A stretch of 64,000 nucleotides of DNA, from assembly GCF_004303025.1 (NCBI RefSeq), contig NZ_PJQW01000010.1:125432-189431 (forward strand), in the 5' to 3' direction. The notes beneath the pieces were generated by a model, which saw only the letters and a program-made list of their open reading frames with translations, did no database searches and was not told the origin of the DNA. Within the stretch, counting starts at the first letter, position 1, and every line of letters begins with the position of its first letter. Position numbers and translations under genes: made by a program. Of the stretch, positions 27,501 through 37,014 are shown piece by piece. Source of the DNA: Flavobacterium sp. J27 (lineage in GTDB: Bacteria > Bacteroidota > Bacteroidia > Flavobacteriales > Flavobacteriaceae).

Positions 27501-27791
27501 TATAGGAAACAATTAAGATTAGAAAATCCTACATGGAACTCAAAAATGATAAATGAGGAAGTTGATATAATTTTAATAAATGTGAAAAAAGGAATTAATA
27601 AGGGAATGATTAGAAAAGATTATATTAAACCAGATGGTTTTTTAGATAATCTAAAACAAGCAGTAAAAAGAGACGATGGAACGCATATTTTTTATCCAAA
27701 AAACAGTGCTGATGAAACTGAAATTGGATTTTCAATTATTATCAAAGGATCTCCTTATGATGTTGATCCAGTAATGTCTTTAAAATATTAA
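24561..27791 (+). CDS. Large unrecognised protein with central hydrophobic region, toxin-like layout
   Basis: A 1076-residue protein without signal peptide. Residues 1-600 are mixed helix/strand and rich in Asn and Tyr. About residues 605-720 contain several hydrophobic helices (YLIDGILTFSGIG, ILGGVEFSSGVIGFFASFVS, FIMIFQLATLSISAGDTIASL), as in pre-toxin translocation regions. The C-terminal ~200 residues look like a separate enzyme domain, with Gly928-Ser929 and later DFDGRIYI (Asp958, Asp960). This faintly recalls a nucleotidyltransferase site, but the spacing is long. A small acidic protein follows 21 bases downstream, where polymorphic toxins keep their immunity gene. A polymorphic-toxin reading is plausible but unproven. 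Confidence 0.72.
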   Translation: MKQATILKNGDVVTTENIVQLHFYSSGHLASFKTKDTNIVFHHFVDFDGIEEGYYEKEKYLDYKAEIIKDKSKIIKFKDWDYANYGDEIVLKKRVVSYVGQDLISNNTYCWNEYKLLYSENHFFTNDEINIAIFAINPSNSFCNFNSITQTGAITLTAYNFFVNNIINSNIDDFELINTIANITQLINNIDEKIYDAFNSNDFDDSLKQHQKDKWELSLIINPTDYQAIRNYYIGYYSDLKNYYSSVSNYLNYISDGSDIIKTIALASSLHPLVLQNVAIEKKIKMLHFIADEFLIVDEIIEHKSAFYDTIGKRGYLSETAIQNFIVNLTYSFGSNDLQVDQSGESAVDYFLQELLKDKKDGIIFKESITLYEVIYKNLNQSFNITEGIVGITNWVFKTNYKPNNTRGAFVQGLYFLWQFSKYNPYDYISNNIRANTLGSKILDYSDDSLAKFDNENNPANVGCLFYYTSEIAYRKTINEFGIIDFSVAYEDASPIVIPYESTKELGMFRDNFMFSFEKNKIIAYKDIWDEQNYILKKEYIKYGTYDIYQPVTLINTNLDTKAPLLTTTGEETEINGNTINSFIPIFVLKYIDDAGDQSDTENMLGYLIDGILTFSGIGNLSKLRHLRWAALAEGQVGLFTKTGFRVILGGVEFSSGVIGFFASFVSCTLPTVPDTPENAQVWDDYRFCQNMHTFIMIFQLATLSISAGDTIASLALKKQAARVIEKAGGGVDNVTIKSNLIDKLENTNTSGASQQIIDETAEKITDLGKSKYLNYAADLLVQVDKIYDKIQPKILNRISNGNGVFNKKFFNLNFDENNLKIIIQDFIQNGINDQKIIEDFVTFACRVDQKIIDPVTGQLVGKIIKGYTFTESRIIINYYANVILKRGFVTGFYNLQDYKLFSQKAKVFLDDFCKKRGISNAKYEVQGSVQFKSHDLDPNVNDVPVLTRDGNIIKPDDFDGRIYISKNQANNYLKGLEKDYRKQLRLENPTWNSKMINEEVDIILINVKKGINKGMIRKDYIKPDGFLDNLKQAVKRDDGTHIFYPKNSADETEIGFSIIIKGSPYDVDPVMSLKY

Positions 27792-27812
27792 CTAATTTAT
27801 GCACAAAAGAAA

Positions 27813-28451
27813 ATGAGTACATATAAAGAATTTAAAAATACTGACGGAATTTTAATTACGCCACAACAAGCAAGTCAATTAGATGATTATAAAGAAATTG
27901 CTTTTGAGAATAATCGTATTAAAAGCTCTATTGTTTATTGGGACAAAGAGGTGGAAATTATATATATATATATATATCCAGATGAAGATTTAAATACTGA
28001 ACTGGGTAAACTAGATGGTAATTTAACATATACTATTGCAAAAGATTTAGAAATAATAAATGGTTATACAGTTTGGAGGTTTTATGAATATAAAAATGGA
28101 GTTTTAGGATCATTGATTAGTATAGATGTATTTGATTCAAATAAAAGGAGAATAGTCTATAAATCTGAAGAAAATCCGAATCATATTCGTAAAGTTTATT
28201 ATTTAGAAGGTAAACATGTGGTAAATGTTGAAGAAGAGTTGGATTTTGTTTATGAAGAAGATGATGAAATATTTTTTGATTTTAGAGATGGAAATTTAAC
28301 TATTAATGTTTCTCATAATGTTGCAGAAGGAAATTTTACTAATATAAATTTATTTTACGGTACATATTATGAAAGATTACCTTTTATGACACCAGAAATT
28401 TTAGCATATTTTACAAATCCAGAACCTCTGGTTCCTCCCATGCAATTATAA
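27813..28451 (+). CDS. Small acidic protein, candidate immunity protein
   Basis: A 212-residue soluble protein, strongly acidic (EEELDFVYEEDDEIFFDF), without signal peptide or known motif. It follows the toxin-like 1076-residue gene by 21 bases and precedes the exonuclease gene by 3. Small acidic proteins directly after polymorphic toxins are typically their immunity partners, which is the main argument here. Codons for IYIYIY around residue 50-56 form a pure TA dinucleotide tract of 9.5 units, a slippage-prone site that could switch the gene off. The function is otherwise unknown. Confidence 0.65.
   Translation: MSTYKEFKNTDGILITPQQASQLDDYKEIAFENNRIKSSIVYWDKEVEIIYIYIYPDEDLNTELGKLDGNLTYTIAKDLEIINGYTVWRFYEYKNGVLGSLISIDVFDSNKRRIVYKSEENPNHIRKVYYLEGKHVVNVEEELDFVYEEDDEIFFDFRDGNLTINVSHNVAEGNFTNINLFYGTYYERLPFMTPEILAYFTNPEPLVPPMQL
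27959..27977 (+). repeat. TA dinucleotide tract inside a coding region
   Basis: Nine and a half TA units lie in frame in the candidate immunity gene. Gain or loss of a unit would shift the reading frame, so this is a potential contingency locus. Confidence 0.8.
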
Positions 28452-28454
28452 ATC

Positions 28455-29003
28455 ATGGCAAAATTATTAGATAAAATAGTAGTAGTAGATATAGAAGCCA
28501 CCTGTTGGGAAGGTAAAAACCCAGAAGGAATGGAGAATGATATTATTGAAATAGGGGTATGTTTGTTAGATGTAAATACTGGAGAGATAACAAATAACAG
28601 AGGTGTTTTTGTTAAACCAGAACGTTCAGTTATAAGTTCATTTTGTACACAGCTTACAACAATAACATCAGAAATGATAGAAAAAGAAGGAGTAACTTTT
28701 CAAGAAGCACTTCGCATTCTTAAAAAAGAATATGATACTCAAAGTAGAGCGTGGGCTAGTTATGGCGCGTATGATTTGAAACAATTTCAAAGACAATGTA
28801 CCGATTTAGGCAAAGGTTATCCATTTAGTCCATCACATATTAATGTAAAAACGCTTTTTGCTTTAAAACAGAAATTACCTTATGAATTAGGTATGGACGC
28901 CTCACTTCAAGAATTAGGAATTCCATTAGAAGGTACTCATCACAGAGGTAAGGATGATGCTAATAATATTGCGAAAATTTTAAGGGAAATTCTAAAAAAC
29001 TAA
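28455..29003 (+). CDS. DEDDh-family 3'-5' exonuclease (KapD/ERI-1-like)
   Basis: A 182-residue exonuclease of the RNase T/DnaQ superfamily. All catalytic residues are visible: Asp12 and Glu14 in VVVDIEATCWEG, Asp107 in SYGAYDLKQF, and His163 with Asp168 in THHRGKDDA. The WEG...NDIIEIGVCLLD and SSFCTQLTTIT signatures fit the KapD/ERI-1-like branch, which degrades RNA or single-stranded ends. It is the last gene of giant-protein operon 1, 3 bases after the candidate immunity gene. Its role in that setting is unclear; it may be a cargo nuclease or a housekeeping passenger. Confidence 0.92.
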   Translation: MAKLLDKIVVVDIEATCWEGKNPEGMENDIIEIGVCLLDVNTGEITNNRGVFVKPERSVISSFCTQLTTITSEMIEKEGVTFQEALRILKKEYDTQSRAWASYGAYDLKQFQRQCTDLGKGYPFSPSHINVKTLFALKQKLPYELGMDASLQELGIPLEGTHHRGKDDANNIAKILREILKN

Positions 29004-29026
29004 GTTTATAACTTTAAAACAATACG

Positions 29027-29060
29027 AAACCGCAAACCTCTTTTGACTTTGCGGTTTTTG
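29027..29060 (+). terminator. Intrinsic terminator of giant-protein operon 1
   Basis: AAACCGCAAA pairs with TTTGCGGTTT (10-bp stem) around an 11-base loop, followed by TTTG. It isolates operon 1 from operon 2. Confidence 0.82.
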
Positions 29061-29125
29061 TTTAGTAGTATTTCATCTATTTAAGAGAATAGTAATTCAC
29101 CATAAAAAAAGTGTTTTATATAAAT

Positions 29126-29199
29126 ATTACGTGTTTACACGTAACGCAAAATTCCGTGTAAATACGGATTGACTGGCAATGAATTTGGCGTTAAATTTA
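29126..29199 (+). promoter_or_regulatory. 48-bp operator and promoter, second copy (giant-protein operon 2)
   Basis: Bases 29126-29173 repeat 22241-22288 without a difference, while sequence on either side diverges. The -33 TTG (29169-29171) and TAAATTTA (29192-29199) again stand 20 bases apart. The ATG at 29240 follows 40 bases later. Confidence 0.8.
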
Positions 29200-29239
29200 C
29201 AAATGAATCTTAATATGATATTCATGTGATTTTTACAAA

Positions 29240-32200
29240 ATGAATCTTAATAAGATTTTAGAAGCAATTAATTTTCGAAATATGCCAAATACACAAACAC
29301 CTTCTGTTGCCGTAACAAAAAGATATTATCCTACTTTATCCACAATTTTGAATGAAGAAGATATTCCAGAAATATTAGGTTTCATAAAAGAAGGTTTAGT
29401 GGGGTTGTTAGGTAAAATTCACTATAAAGATTTACAATATACTAAAAGTCCTAGAGGAGATGCTGCGTTTTATAGCTTGAATATTGTTTCTCCAAAAAGA
29501 TTAGCTATAGAATTACCAGGTACAGGAATTTCATTAGTATTAAATCCAGATGTAACTGGAAATGATTTTAGCATTTCTTCTTTCCCTATTACAGTGGAGT
29601 ACCAATGGAAAGTATTAGGCTATTTACGCGCTTTTAATATTGACTCCTTTTCATTCGCACCCCAAGAGTTATTTGAAATGGCATTGTTAGTTCTAAATAT
29701 ATCAGAAGAACAAGTACTAGCAAACTTTATAAATGTATTTGTTACTCCATCAGATGCAAATATTACACCTTTGCAACAGTTTGTAATAGATATAAATGAA
29801 GAAACAACTATTGTTTTACCACCACCAACAAATAACACAACTCTCACAGAAATTGTTCAAGAAATATATACTCAAGGAGGTAATCAATATGCTTCTTTAA
29901 CTGCTTTTGGTGTTTATCTACTAGATGATGATTTGAATACTACATTAAATAGAGTTAAACTTTTCTTCAAAAGCTTTATACCTGATGATTTAGACGCGTT
30001 TATCAAAGATATTTTAATACCAAAATTTAGAGCAACACTAACACTTATAGCTGGAGTAGAATTTCCAAGAAGTTTACTACAACCAGTATATGATGAAAAT
30101 GGTATAAATCCATATAATCCTAGTGATGTTGCAAGTCCAAATAGCACAAGAGGACTGTCTGTAATACCAGCAGATGCAAATGGGTATCCAAAAGTGCTTT
30201 TTACTTTTGCAGAAGCTTTATTCTATGCCGATACTGAAAAGGGATTTGGTTACAATATGGAATTAGTTTTAAACACCATTGTCCCTGCTCAAATAGGAAA
30301 TACTGGATTAATTATCAATATTCAAAATCTTAAATTAGACCTAAGTAAAGAAAATAATATCATAGAAGCTGAAGCGGATGGAAGACCAGATGATTTTATG
30401 GGGTTCTACAGTGATAAAATTGATATTTATTTACCAAAAAAATGGTTTTCAAAGGATAATTCCATTCAGCAAACATTAAAACTAACAGGGAAAAGATTGT
30501 TAGTAGGAACAGGTGGAATATCTGGAATTATAGGATTGGAAGCAGTTGTTTTGGGTAACCCAATAACAGAAAACGATTACTTCTGGTTTATAATTGGATC
30601 AGAAACTACTGGTTTCAAAATAGGTTTTAGTAAATTCGATATCATTTTTAAACAAAATAAGGTTATATCTTCCCATATAAAAGGGGCTTTAGAAATTAAA
30701 AAATTTGTTTATCCAGAAAATAGTTTAAATGAGAATGGTCAAGTAATTCCTTATCCTACTACTGTAAAAATAGGTGTAGATGGTCATTTAAGCGATGACG
30801 GTGATTTTAATTTAACGGCATCTGCACAACCTCCTTATCCTATTGAGTTTCCTGATGTTTTTACCTATCGCATGAAAAGTGTAGAATTAGGTAAAGAGGA
30901 TAATGATTTTTATATTGGTACCTCAGGAACTTTACAATTTGAGGGATTTTTAAAAGAGACTTTGCAATTAGGACCTATTGAGATAGAGCGATTGCGTATT
31001 TATAATGATGGATCTATAGAATTTAAAGGAGGTTCCGTACAACTTATAAATCCAATAGTTTTACCATTAGGACCTGTAGAGATTACCGTTTCTGCTATTC
31101 ACTATGGTTCTCATCAAAAAGAGGTTAATGGTGTAATGCGCAAATTTAACTATTTTGGTTTTGATGGTGGTGTTAGTATCGACCCACTAGGAATAGAAGT
31201 AAGAGGAGACGGAGTTAAGTATTACTATTGCGTTGATGATTTAGAGGATAAACCTCATCCTTATTTACACATTCAGACTTTATATTTAGATTTAGTAATT
31301 CCTGCTAATTCAGGCTCTCTAGCTAAAATTAATGGATGGGTAACTATACCTGAACCTGGGGTTTCTAAAGAATATGCAGGAGGTATTACCTTACAAATTC
31401 CTAAAGCAAAACTTGCAGGAAAAGCAGAAATGAAGTTGATGCCAAAATATCCTGCTTTTATGATAGATTGCGAAATAGAACCAACAGTTCCTATTCCATT
31501 GGGTTCCTTTGCAGTATATGGATTTAGAGGATTATTAGGATATCGTTATGTTGCGGAAAAAGAAGCTATAGGATTAACTTCTACTAACACTTGGTATGAA
31601 TATTATAAATCACCGAGAACAGGAATTAATGTTCGAAAATTTAGTGGACCAGATAGAAGCGTCAATTATAATACACTAGTTTCATTAGGAGCAGGAGCTA
31701 CTTTAGGAACATCGGCCGATGATGGTTATACTTTTAGTATAAAAGCAATGGCATTATTCTCCATTCCATCTTTATTTATGATTGATGGAAGGGCAAATAT
31801 TCTTGCGGCTCGTTTAGGTCTAGATAGTACTCAAGACCCTCCGTTTTTTGCTTTTGTAGCAGTAGGTGATGATTCATTGGAAATTGGGTTTGGTGCAGAC
31901 TATAAATTACCTGGTAATGGGAAAATACTAACAGTACAGGCTGAGGTTCAAGCTGGTTTCTTCTTTAAAAATCAGAAGCCGTGGTATGTTAATATTGGTA
32001 CAAATGTTAATCCTATTACAGCTAGAATTTTAACCTTACTTACTATTAAGAGTTATGTTATGCTTTCGGCAAAAGGTATTGAAGCTGGGGCAAGAGGAGA
32101 ATTCAATTTTAATAGAAATTATGGAGTTATAAAAGTACAAGCTCATGCCTTTATAGAGGTTGGAGGAAAAGTGAGTTTTGAACGACCACAAATGGGAGCT

Positions 32201-35200
32201 TATTTAATGGCAGGAGTAAGCGCAAGAATAAGAGTATTATTTGTTACTTTAAGTTTAGATATTGGAATTTTATTTGGAGTAGAAGCACCTAAACCATTCT
32301 TAATCTATGGTAAATTCTATTTTAGAGTAAAAGTTGGAATTAAGATATTTGGTAAACGTATTACTTTATTTAAATTTAGTGGTAACCTTGAAGTAGTTTG
32401 GAATTTTGATAAAAATGTAGACCGATCTCCAATTAATCCATTAATTAATATATCTAATGTCTCAGCTATACCAGAATTGGTTCAAGGGATAAGTATGTTG
32501 ACTAATGAGCCATTCTTACTAGGGTATTTGAGCTCACCTCCAATTGGAGCACCAAATGAATTAATCTTAGAACACATTATTCCTTTAGATACTTACATTG
32601 ATATAAAAACGCAAAAAGGTTTGTTACCAGGTAATGTGCAAGATCCTAATAATTCTGTTCGAAAATTAATCGGCGGTATTACTAATGCACCAGCAAATTA
32701 TTTGGATTTAATTCCGCCTGTAAGCACGATTAAAGGTAGGAGTATTAGACAAGTAAAACATCAATACACCATCGAGCATTTAGAAATAAAATTTTGGAAT
32801 GAAACTAAGAATTTATGGGAAAATTATCATCCTTATGAAGCTTTGTATCCTAATGACCCTAGTATAGCTAATTTAAAAATAGGACAGTTTCAAAAAATAG
32901 ATGGTGTTTATAATGCGGTGCGATTACTTGCAACAACTCCGTTTTCTTATACTGAACAAGGTGAGCCAGGTTGGTACGTGCCTGAACAATATGGAGTTTC
33001 TGCGTCAACATTGTTTTGTCAATCAGAAGAAAGAGAACTAAAATGTGCTAATTTTTTATTTAAGCCTTTAAACGCTAAATATTTTTGCGGTGATGTGAAT
33101 ACCCCACTTTTTTCAAATGATGTATCTTTTCAACTGATTACTCCTAATCCTGATGAAGATTATACTTATATAACAGATGAAGTAAACCCCTATAATTTTT
33201 CTAAATCATTAGGGTTTAATAATTGGAATAGTTTGGAAATTGTATTACCTCAGCCCACTATAATGACAGCATTAAAATTGAGTAATTTTAGTAATGGAGT
33301 AAAAGTGAAATTCTATGCTGTAATTCAAAGTCCAGAAAATGATGTGTTATTTAATGTGGTTTATGGAAACCCAAATCCAGCAGTTTCTAATATAAACGAA
33401 CCCTATGAAATGATATTGTTTGCTGAAGATTTACAAGATGAAATAAAATATAATTATACAATAAACCTTCAAGATGAGTGGGAGCCTATAAATGAAAATT
33501 GGAGACCTATTTCACGAATCGTAATTGAACCTATTTTTGATGAGAATATTAATTCACAAATAACGTTACTTAACAACCAAATTGCTACCATTGAAAATGA
33601 TAATAATTTGATTGCTCTTGGTATAATAGAAGGTGAAATACTTTCAACTGCGTCTTTAGAATCTGAATTGGAACAAATATTGTGTGGAGCCAGTGGAGGA
33701 GGAGATGCTAAATCATTTATAAATAGATATTCTAAAAAAGATTTATTGAATTACTATTATTCTAAAGAATTTACCGAAAATACTACGCAATTTATTTATG
33801 CTATTGGAACAACTGAACAAAAAGGTCTAATTAGTAAATTGGCTTTAGATGGCACTGTCCTTTGGGAAAGAACCTATGTTTTACCAGATAATACAGAAGA
33901 AAAATTAACCTTTAAGCGTATCATCCAAATTAAAGATAATAGTACGAATAAGTTTCAGTATGTGGTCCATGCTGCTATAGGTAAACAACATTATTTATTA
34001 AACTTTGATTATGAAAATGGTGAAATCATTTGGTGTAAAGATATTAATTGGAAAGATGAAGATGTCTATGTTCATATTGCACCTTCAAAAGTTGCGTTCC
34101 AATTCTATTTAACAATTTCAGATAGAAATCAAATTGATACCCAAAAAGAACCTTTTGTAGCAACTATTGATTCTACTGGAGAATTGATTAAAGCTAATTT
34201 GTTAGTAATTGAAAATGAGGAGTTTATTGTGAGTGCTATCTGTGAAGATAGTGATGGTTTTGTTTTAGTAGGTAGATACATGCTAGGAGATTATGAAGAT
34301 TCTATTGGTAGTATTATAAAATTAAATCATGATTTAAAATATATATCTTCTTTAAAAATTGATAAACGTTACACAACCATACATGATATTAAAGTTACTG
34401 ATGATGGAGCTTATTTATTATCGGGTTATGATAATAAACAAGATGGTATTTTTGCATTACTAGTAAATGGTGAAGGTACTTATAATTCGTATCAGTTTCC
34501 GGCAACTCAGCATCATAATTCTTCCATTCAATTAAGTAATGACGGTTTTTATTTACTTCAAAATAATGATTATAATGGAATTTTACACAAAATAACTTTT
34601 AGTTTTGATATAATTTGGAGTAAGGAAATACATTTTAATAGCGGTACAAATGGTATAAGAAATTTCACCTTTAACAGAGTTAGTAATTTTATCACATTAA
34701 ACTGTTTTAATCAAACTGAAGGTTCGTTGGTAGTCCACACTAACTCTCACTTACAAAGTTGTAAGACAAATGTATTAAATGCTCCTTTAGTTGCTATTAC
34801 TAATGTTAATTTAATCAAATTACAAGGTGTAACAACCAAAGCATATGAATATGGTTTAAAGGAATCAATTTGTGAATCAAATAATGTATCCTCTGAAATA
34901 AAAAAATACTGTAAAGTAAAAGAATGTGAGGGAGGAGACATTAAAGTTTGTCTAATTTATAATAGCGTTTTAAGTATATATCAAAATTGCTTAATTAGTC
35001 CTTCTCTTATAAATGTAGCTAATTTTGAATCAGTATCGTTATGTTATTTGCAAATACAAGAACAAATTAACTCTTCTAATACTATTTTTAATTTACCAGT
35101 AAGTCTTAGTAATGAATTACAATTAATCACCCAATTTTTAAATATAAAAAACATTCAGAATTATGGACTGGCATGGAATGCTGTGGTTTCTATACTTAAT

Positions 35201-37003
35201 TATCTGGAAGAGGTTGGAGATTGTATTTGTAAATGCTCCCCTAAAGAGTTTACATTGATTCATCAAGTTTGTTGGATATCTCTTGAAGATTATGAATATA
35301 ATATAAATATTCCTTCACAACAAGATATTAGAGAAGATGCATTAGCTGCAATAGATGGCATAACAAAATATATTCAGCCAATATGGAGACCCGATACAAG
35401 TTATTATATCCATTTTGTATTGAAAGACAATGTAGATAATGGCAGTCATATCGAGTCCTATCCCTATACTTATGGTTTTACTACAGCTGGACCAGTTGGC
35501 TATTTCCATACTCATGATAAATCCACTTACGGTGATGTTAAATTGAAAAATGGAGATCAATTATTAAAAGACGATACTAATTATTTTATAGTTAGTAGCA
35601 ATGGTTTAGAAAATGAAGACAATAGTTTATACATAAGTAATACTAACGGTTTTATTTTTGAAGATACTACAGGATTTTTAAAAGATGCCGTAACTGGAGA
35701 ATTCATTTTAAAACCAAATAGTTCGGAAAGATTAAGAGTTGTTGCGCATCCAGATAAATACTCGTTAACTACTTTAAAACAATATATAGATTATAATCGA
35801 TCTTACCCAAATGCTGATGGTAATTTGTTAAGTTCAAAACCATTATTTTATGATGATCAGATCTCAATGATAAATGGACAAATTGCTAGTACTACACAAA
35901 TTCAGTTGTTCTTTAGTAAAGCTTATGCTACTCATTTCTTCCATAAATGGGAGTCTTATAAAAACGCACCTTCAACAGACAATAGTTTCGCTGGAAGATT
36001 AAAGATTGTGATAAAAGATCCAGTGGAAGATATTTCGATTGAGAATCCACCTTATTTGGATTATGACCCAAATGATACAGAATACATTCATATTCCTCAA
36101 TCTGATGAGACTTGGAATCCTGAAGAAAATCCACAAGTGCCATTTGCAATTAGCCACTACTTTAATTTAATGGAAGCACAAAATTGTATAGGACAAGTTA
36201 CTATTACAAAACCAGCATCAGAATATGTGAAGATATATCCAAAGCATTTGAAGCCTAATAAACTTTATACAGCAATTGTAAATAATTTGTTTGATGTCAA
36301 TCATAATGGAGATTTTGATGCTACTGCAAGTGTTGAAGAAACAAGAGAAGTTCATAAATTCGTATTTAAAACTTCGCGCTATAAAGACTTTAAAGAACAG
36401 GTGGAGAGTTATTTTATGGAAAGAGAGTTTGAAGGGGATCTGGTGCAACGTGATGCTATTTTTAATTTTGAAAAATCATTTACTCAAGATGAAATTGAAG
36501 CTAGTTATACAACTATCTGGAATTGGAATAATCCAAATAATATATTGCCTTTAACAGGGTTTACCCCAGAAATAATTGCAACTTTAAGAAATTATTATCA
36601 ACATCCGTTTGATTGTGTTTTTGAAGGTGTTTTAGGTTTAAAACCATGGAATGAAGCGGTTGGAACTGAAGTAAATGTCATTAAAGATAGTAACACTGGA
36701 GTTAATATAGCTTTGATTGTTAGAAATCCTGAACCATTTAATAACCCTAAATTTAGACAGGAGGTTATAAAAGACACTATTCAGGTAATGACAGACGGAA
36801 ATGTGAATAGCACTTATATGATTCTATTCTCTAAAGACCACTCGCAAGCTATCATTATGAATTCTGAAAAAGCTATTTCAGAAAACATTAGTTTGAAGTT
36901 TCAATACAAGGTTTATAGAGATATGGAACCCGGAGATGATGCAGTGATCAATTATCCCGTTATGGCGGAAGTTATTTTACCTATTGATTTATTAAATATA
37001 TAA
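29240..37003 (+). CDS. Giant 2587-residue protein, first gene of giant-protein operon 2
   Basis: No signal peptide. Residues about 1-1080 are a very long beta-rich region with repeated amphipathic strands (GYTFSIKAMALFSIPSLFMI, FNLTASAQPPYPIEFPDVF, IKVQAHAFIEVGGKVSF), resembling large DUF6603-like beta structures. After a linker, residues about 1492-1998 form a beta-propeller-like domain (starting SFINRYSKKDLL) with a Cys-rich helical end (GDCICKCSPKEF). This domain is paralogous to the N-terminus of the next protein. The C-terminal ~590 residues contain WRPDTSYYIHFVLKD, GYFHTHDKSTYG and YIDYNRSYPNADG and look like beta-sandwich modules. No enzymatic motif is evident. The next gene follows after 11 bases. 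An extracellular or tubular structural role is possible, yet the absence of an export signal is odd. Confidence 0.75.
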   Translation: MNLNKILEAINFRNMPNTQTPSVAVTKRYYPTLSTILNEEDIPEILGFIKEGLVGLLGKIHYKDLQYTKSPRGDAAFYSLNIVSPKRLAIELPGTGISLVLNPDVTGNDFSISSFPITVEYQWKVLGYLRAFNIDSFSFAPQELFEMALLVLNISEEQVLANFINVFVTPSDANITPLQQFVIDINEETTIVLPPPTNNTTLTEIVQEIYTQGGNQYASLTAFGVYLLDDDLNTTLNRVKLFFKSFIPDDLDAFIKDILIPKFRATLTLIAGVEFPRSLLQPVYDENGINPYNPSDVASPNSTRGLSVIPADANGYPKVLFTFAEALFYADTEKGFGYNMELVLNTIVPAQIGNTGLIINIQNLKLDLSKENNIIEAEADGRPDDFMGFYSDKIDIYLPKKWFSKDNSIQQTLKLTGKRLLVGTGGISGIIGLEAVVLGNPITENDYFWFIIGSETTGFKIGFSKFDIIFKQNKVISSHIKGALEIKKFVYPENSLNENGQVIPYPTTVKIGVDGHLSDDGDFNLTASAQPPYPIEFPDVFTYRMKSVELGKEDNDFYIGTSGTLQFEGFLKETLQLGPIEIERLRIYNDGSIEFKGGSVQLINPIVLPLGPVEITVSAIHYGSHQKEVNGVMRKFNYFGFDGGVSIDPLGIEVRGDGVKYYYCVDDLEDKPHPYLHIQTLYLDLVIPANSGSLAKINGWVTIPEPGVSKEYAGGITLQIPKAKLAGKAEMKLMPKYPAFMIDCEIEPTVPIPLGSFAVYGFRGLLGYRYVAEKEAIGLTSTNTWYEYYKSPRTGINVRKFSGPDRSVNYNTLVSLGAGATLGTSADDGYTFSIKAMALFSIPSLFMIDGRANILAARLGLDSTQDPPFFAFVAVGDDSLEIGFGADYKLPGNGKILTVQAEVQAGFFFKNQKPWYVNIGTNVNPITARILTLLTIKSYVMLSAKGIEAGARGEFNFNRNYGVIKVQAHAFIEVGGKVSFERPQMGAYLMAGVSARIRVLFVTLSLDIGILFGVEAPKPFLIYGKFYFRVKVGIKIFGKRITLFKFSGNLEVVWNFDKNVDRSPINPLINISNVSAIPELVQGISMLTNEPFLLGYLSSPPIGAPNELILEHIIPLDTYIDIKTQKGLLPGNVQDPNNSVRKLIGGITNAPANYLDLIPPVSTIKGRSIRQVKHQYTIEHLEIKFWNETKNLWENYHPYEALYPNDPSIANLKIGQFQKIDGVYNAVRLLATTPFSYTEQGEPGWYVPEQYGVSASTLFCQSEERELKCANFLFKPLNAKYFCGDVNTPLFSNDVSFQLITPNPDEDYTYITDEVNPYNFSKSLGFNNWNSLEIVLPQPTIMTALKLSNFSNGVKVKFYAVIQSPENDVLFNVVYGNPNPAVSNINEPYEMILFAEDLQDEIKYNYTINLQDEWEPINENWRPISRIVIEPIFDENINSQITLLNNQIATIENDNNLIALGIIEGEILSTASLESELEQILCGASGGGDAKSFINRYSKKDLLNYYYSKEFTENTTQFIYAIGTTEQKGLISKLALDGTVLWERTYVLPDNTEEKLTFKRIIQIKDNSTNKFQYVVHAAIGKQHYLLNFDYENGEIIWCKDINWKDEDVYVHIAPSKVAFQFYLTISDRNQIDTQKEPFVATIDSTGELIKANLLVIENEEFIVSAICEDSDGFVLVGRYMLGDYEDSIGSIIKLNHDLKYISSLKIDKRYTTIHDIKVTDDGAYLLSGYDNKQDGIFALLVNGEGTYNSYQFPATQHHNSSIQLSNDGFYLLQNNDYNGILHKITFSFDIIWSKEIHFNSGTNGIRNFTFNRVSNFITLNCFNQTEGSLVVHTNSHLQSCKTNVLNAPLVAITNVNLIKLQGVTTKAYEYGLKESICESNNVSSEIKKYCKVKECEGGDIKVCLIYNSVLSIYQNCLISPSLINVANFESVSLCYLQIQEQINSSNTIFNLPVSLSNELQLITQFLNIKNIQNYGLAWNAVVSILNYLEEVGDCICKCSPKEFTLIHQVCWISLEDYEYNINIPSQQDIREDALAAIDGITKYIQPIWRPDTSYYIHFVLKDNVDNGSHIESYPYTYGFTTAGPVGYFHTHDKSTYGDVKLKNGDQLLKDDTNYFIVSSNGLENEDNSLYISNTNGFIFEDTTGFLKDAVTGEFILKPNSSERLRVVAHPDKYSLTTLKQYIDYNRSYPNADGNLLSSKPLFYDDQISMINGQIASTTQIQLFFSKAYATHFFHKWESYKNAPSTDNSFAGRLKIVIKDPVEDISIENPPYLDYDPNDTEYIHIPQSDETWNPEENPQVPFAISHYFNLMEAQNCIGQVTITKPASEYVKIYPKHLKPNKLYTAIVNNLFDVNHNGDFDATASVEETREVHKFVFKTSRYKDFKEQVESYFMEREFEGDLVQRDAIFNFEKSFTQDEIEASYTTIWNWNNPNNILPLTGFTPEIIATLRNYYQHPFDCVFEGVLGLKPWNEAVGTEVNVIKDSNTGVNIALIVRNPEPFNNPKFRQEVIKDTIQVMTDGNVNSTYMILFSKDHSQAIIMNSEKAISENISLKFQYKVYRDMEPGDDAVINYPVMAEVILPIDLLNI

Positions 37004-37014
37004 TAAGAAAAAGT

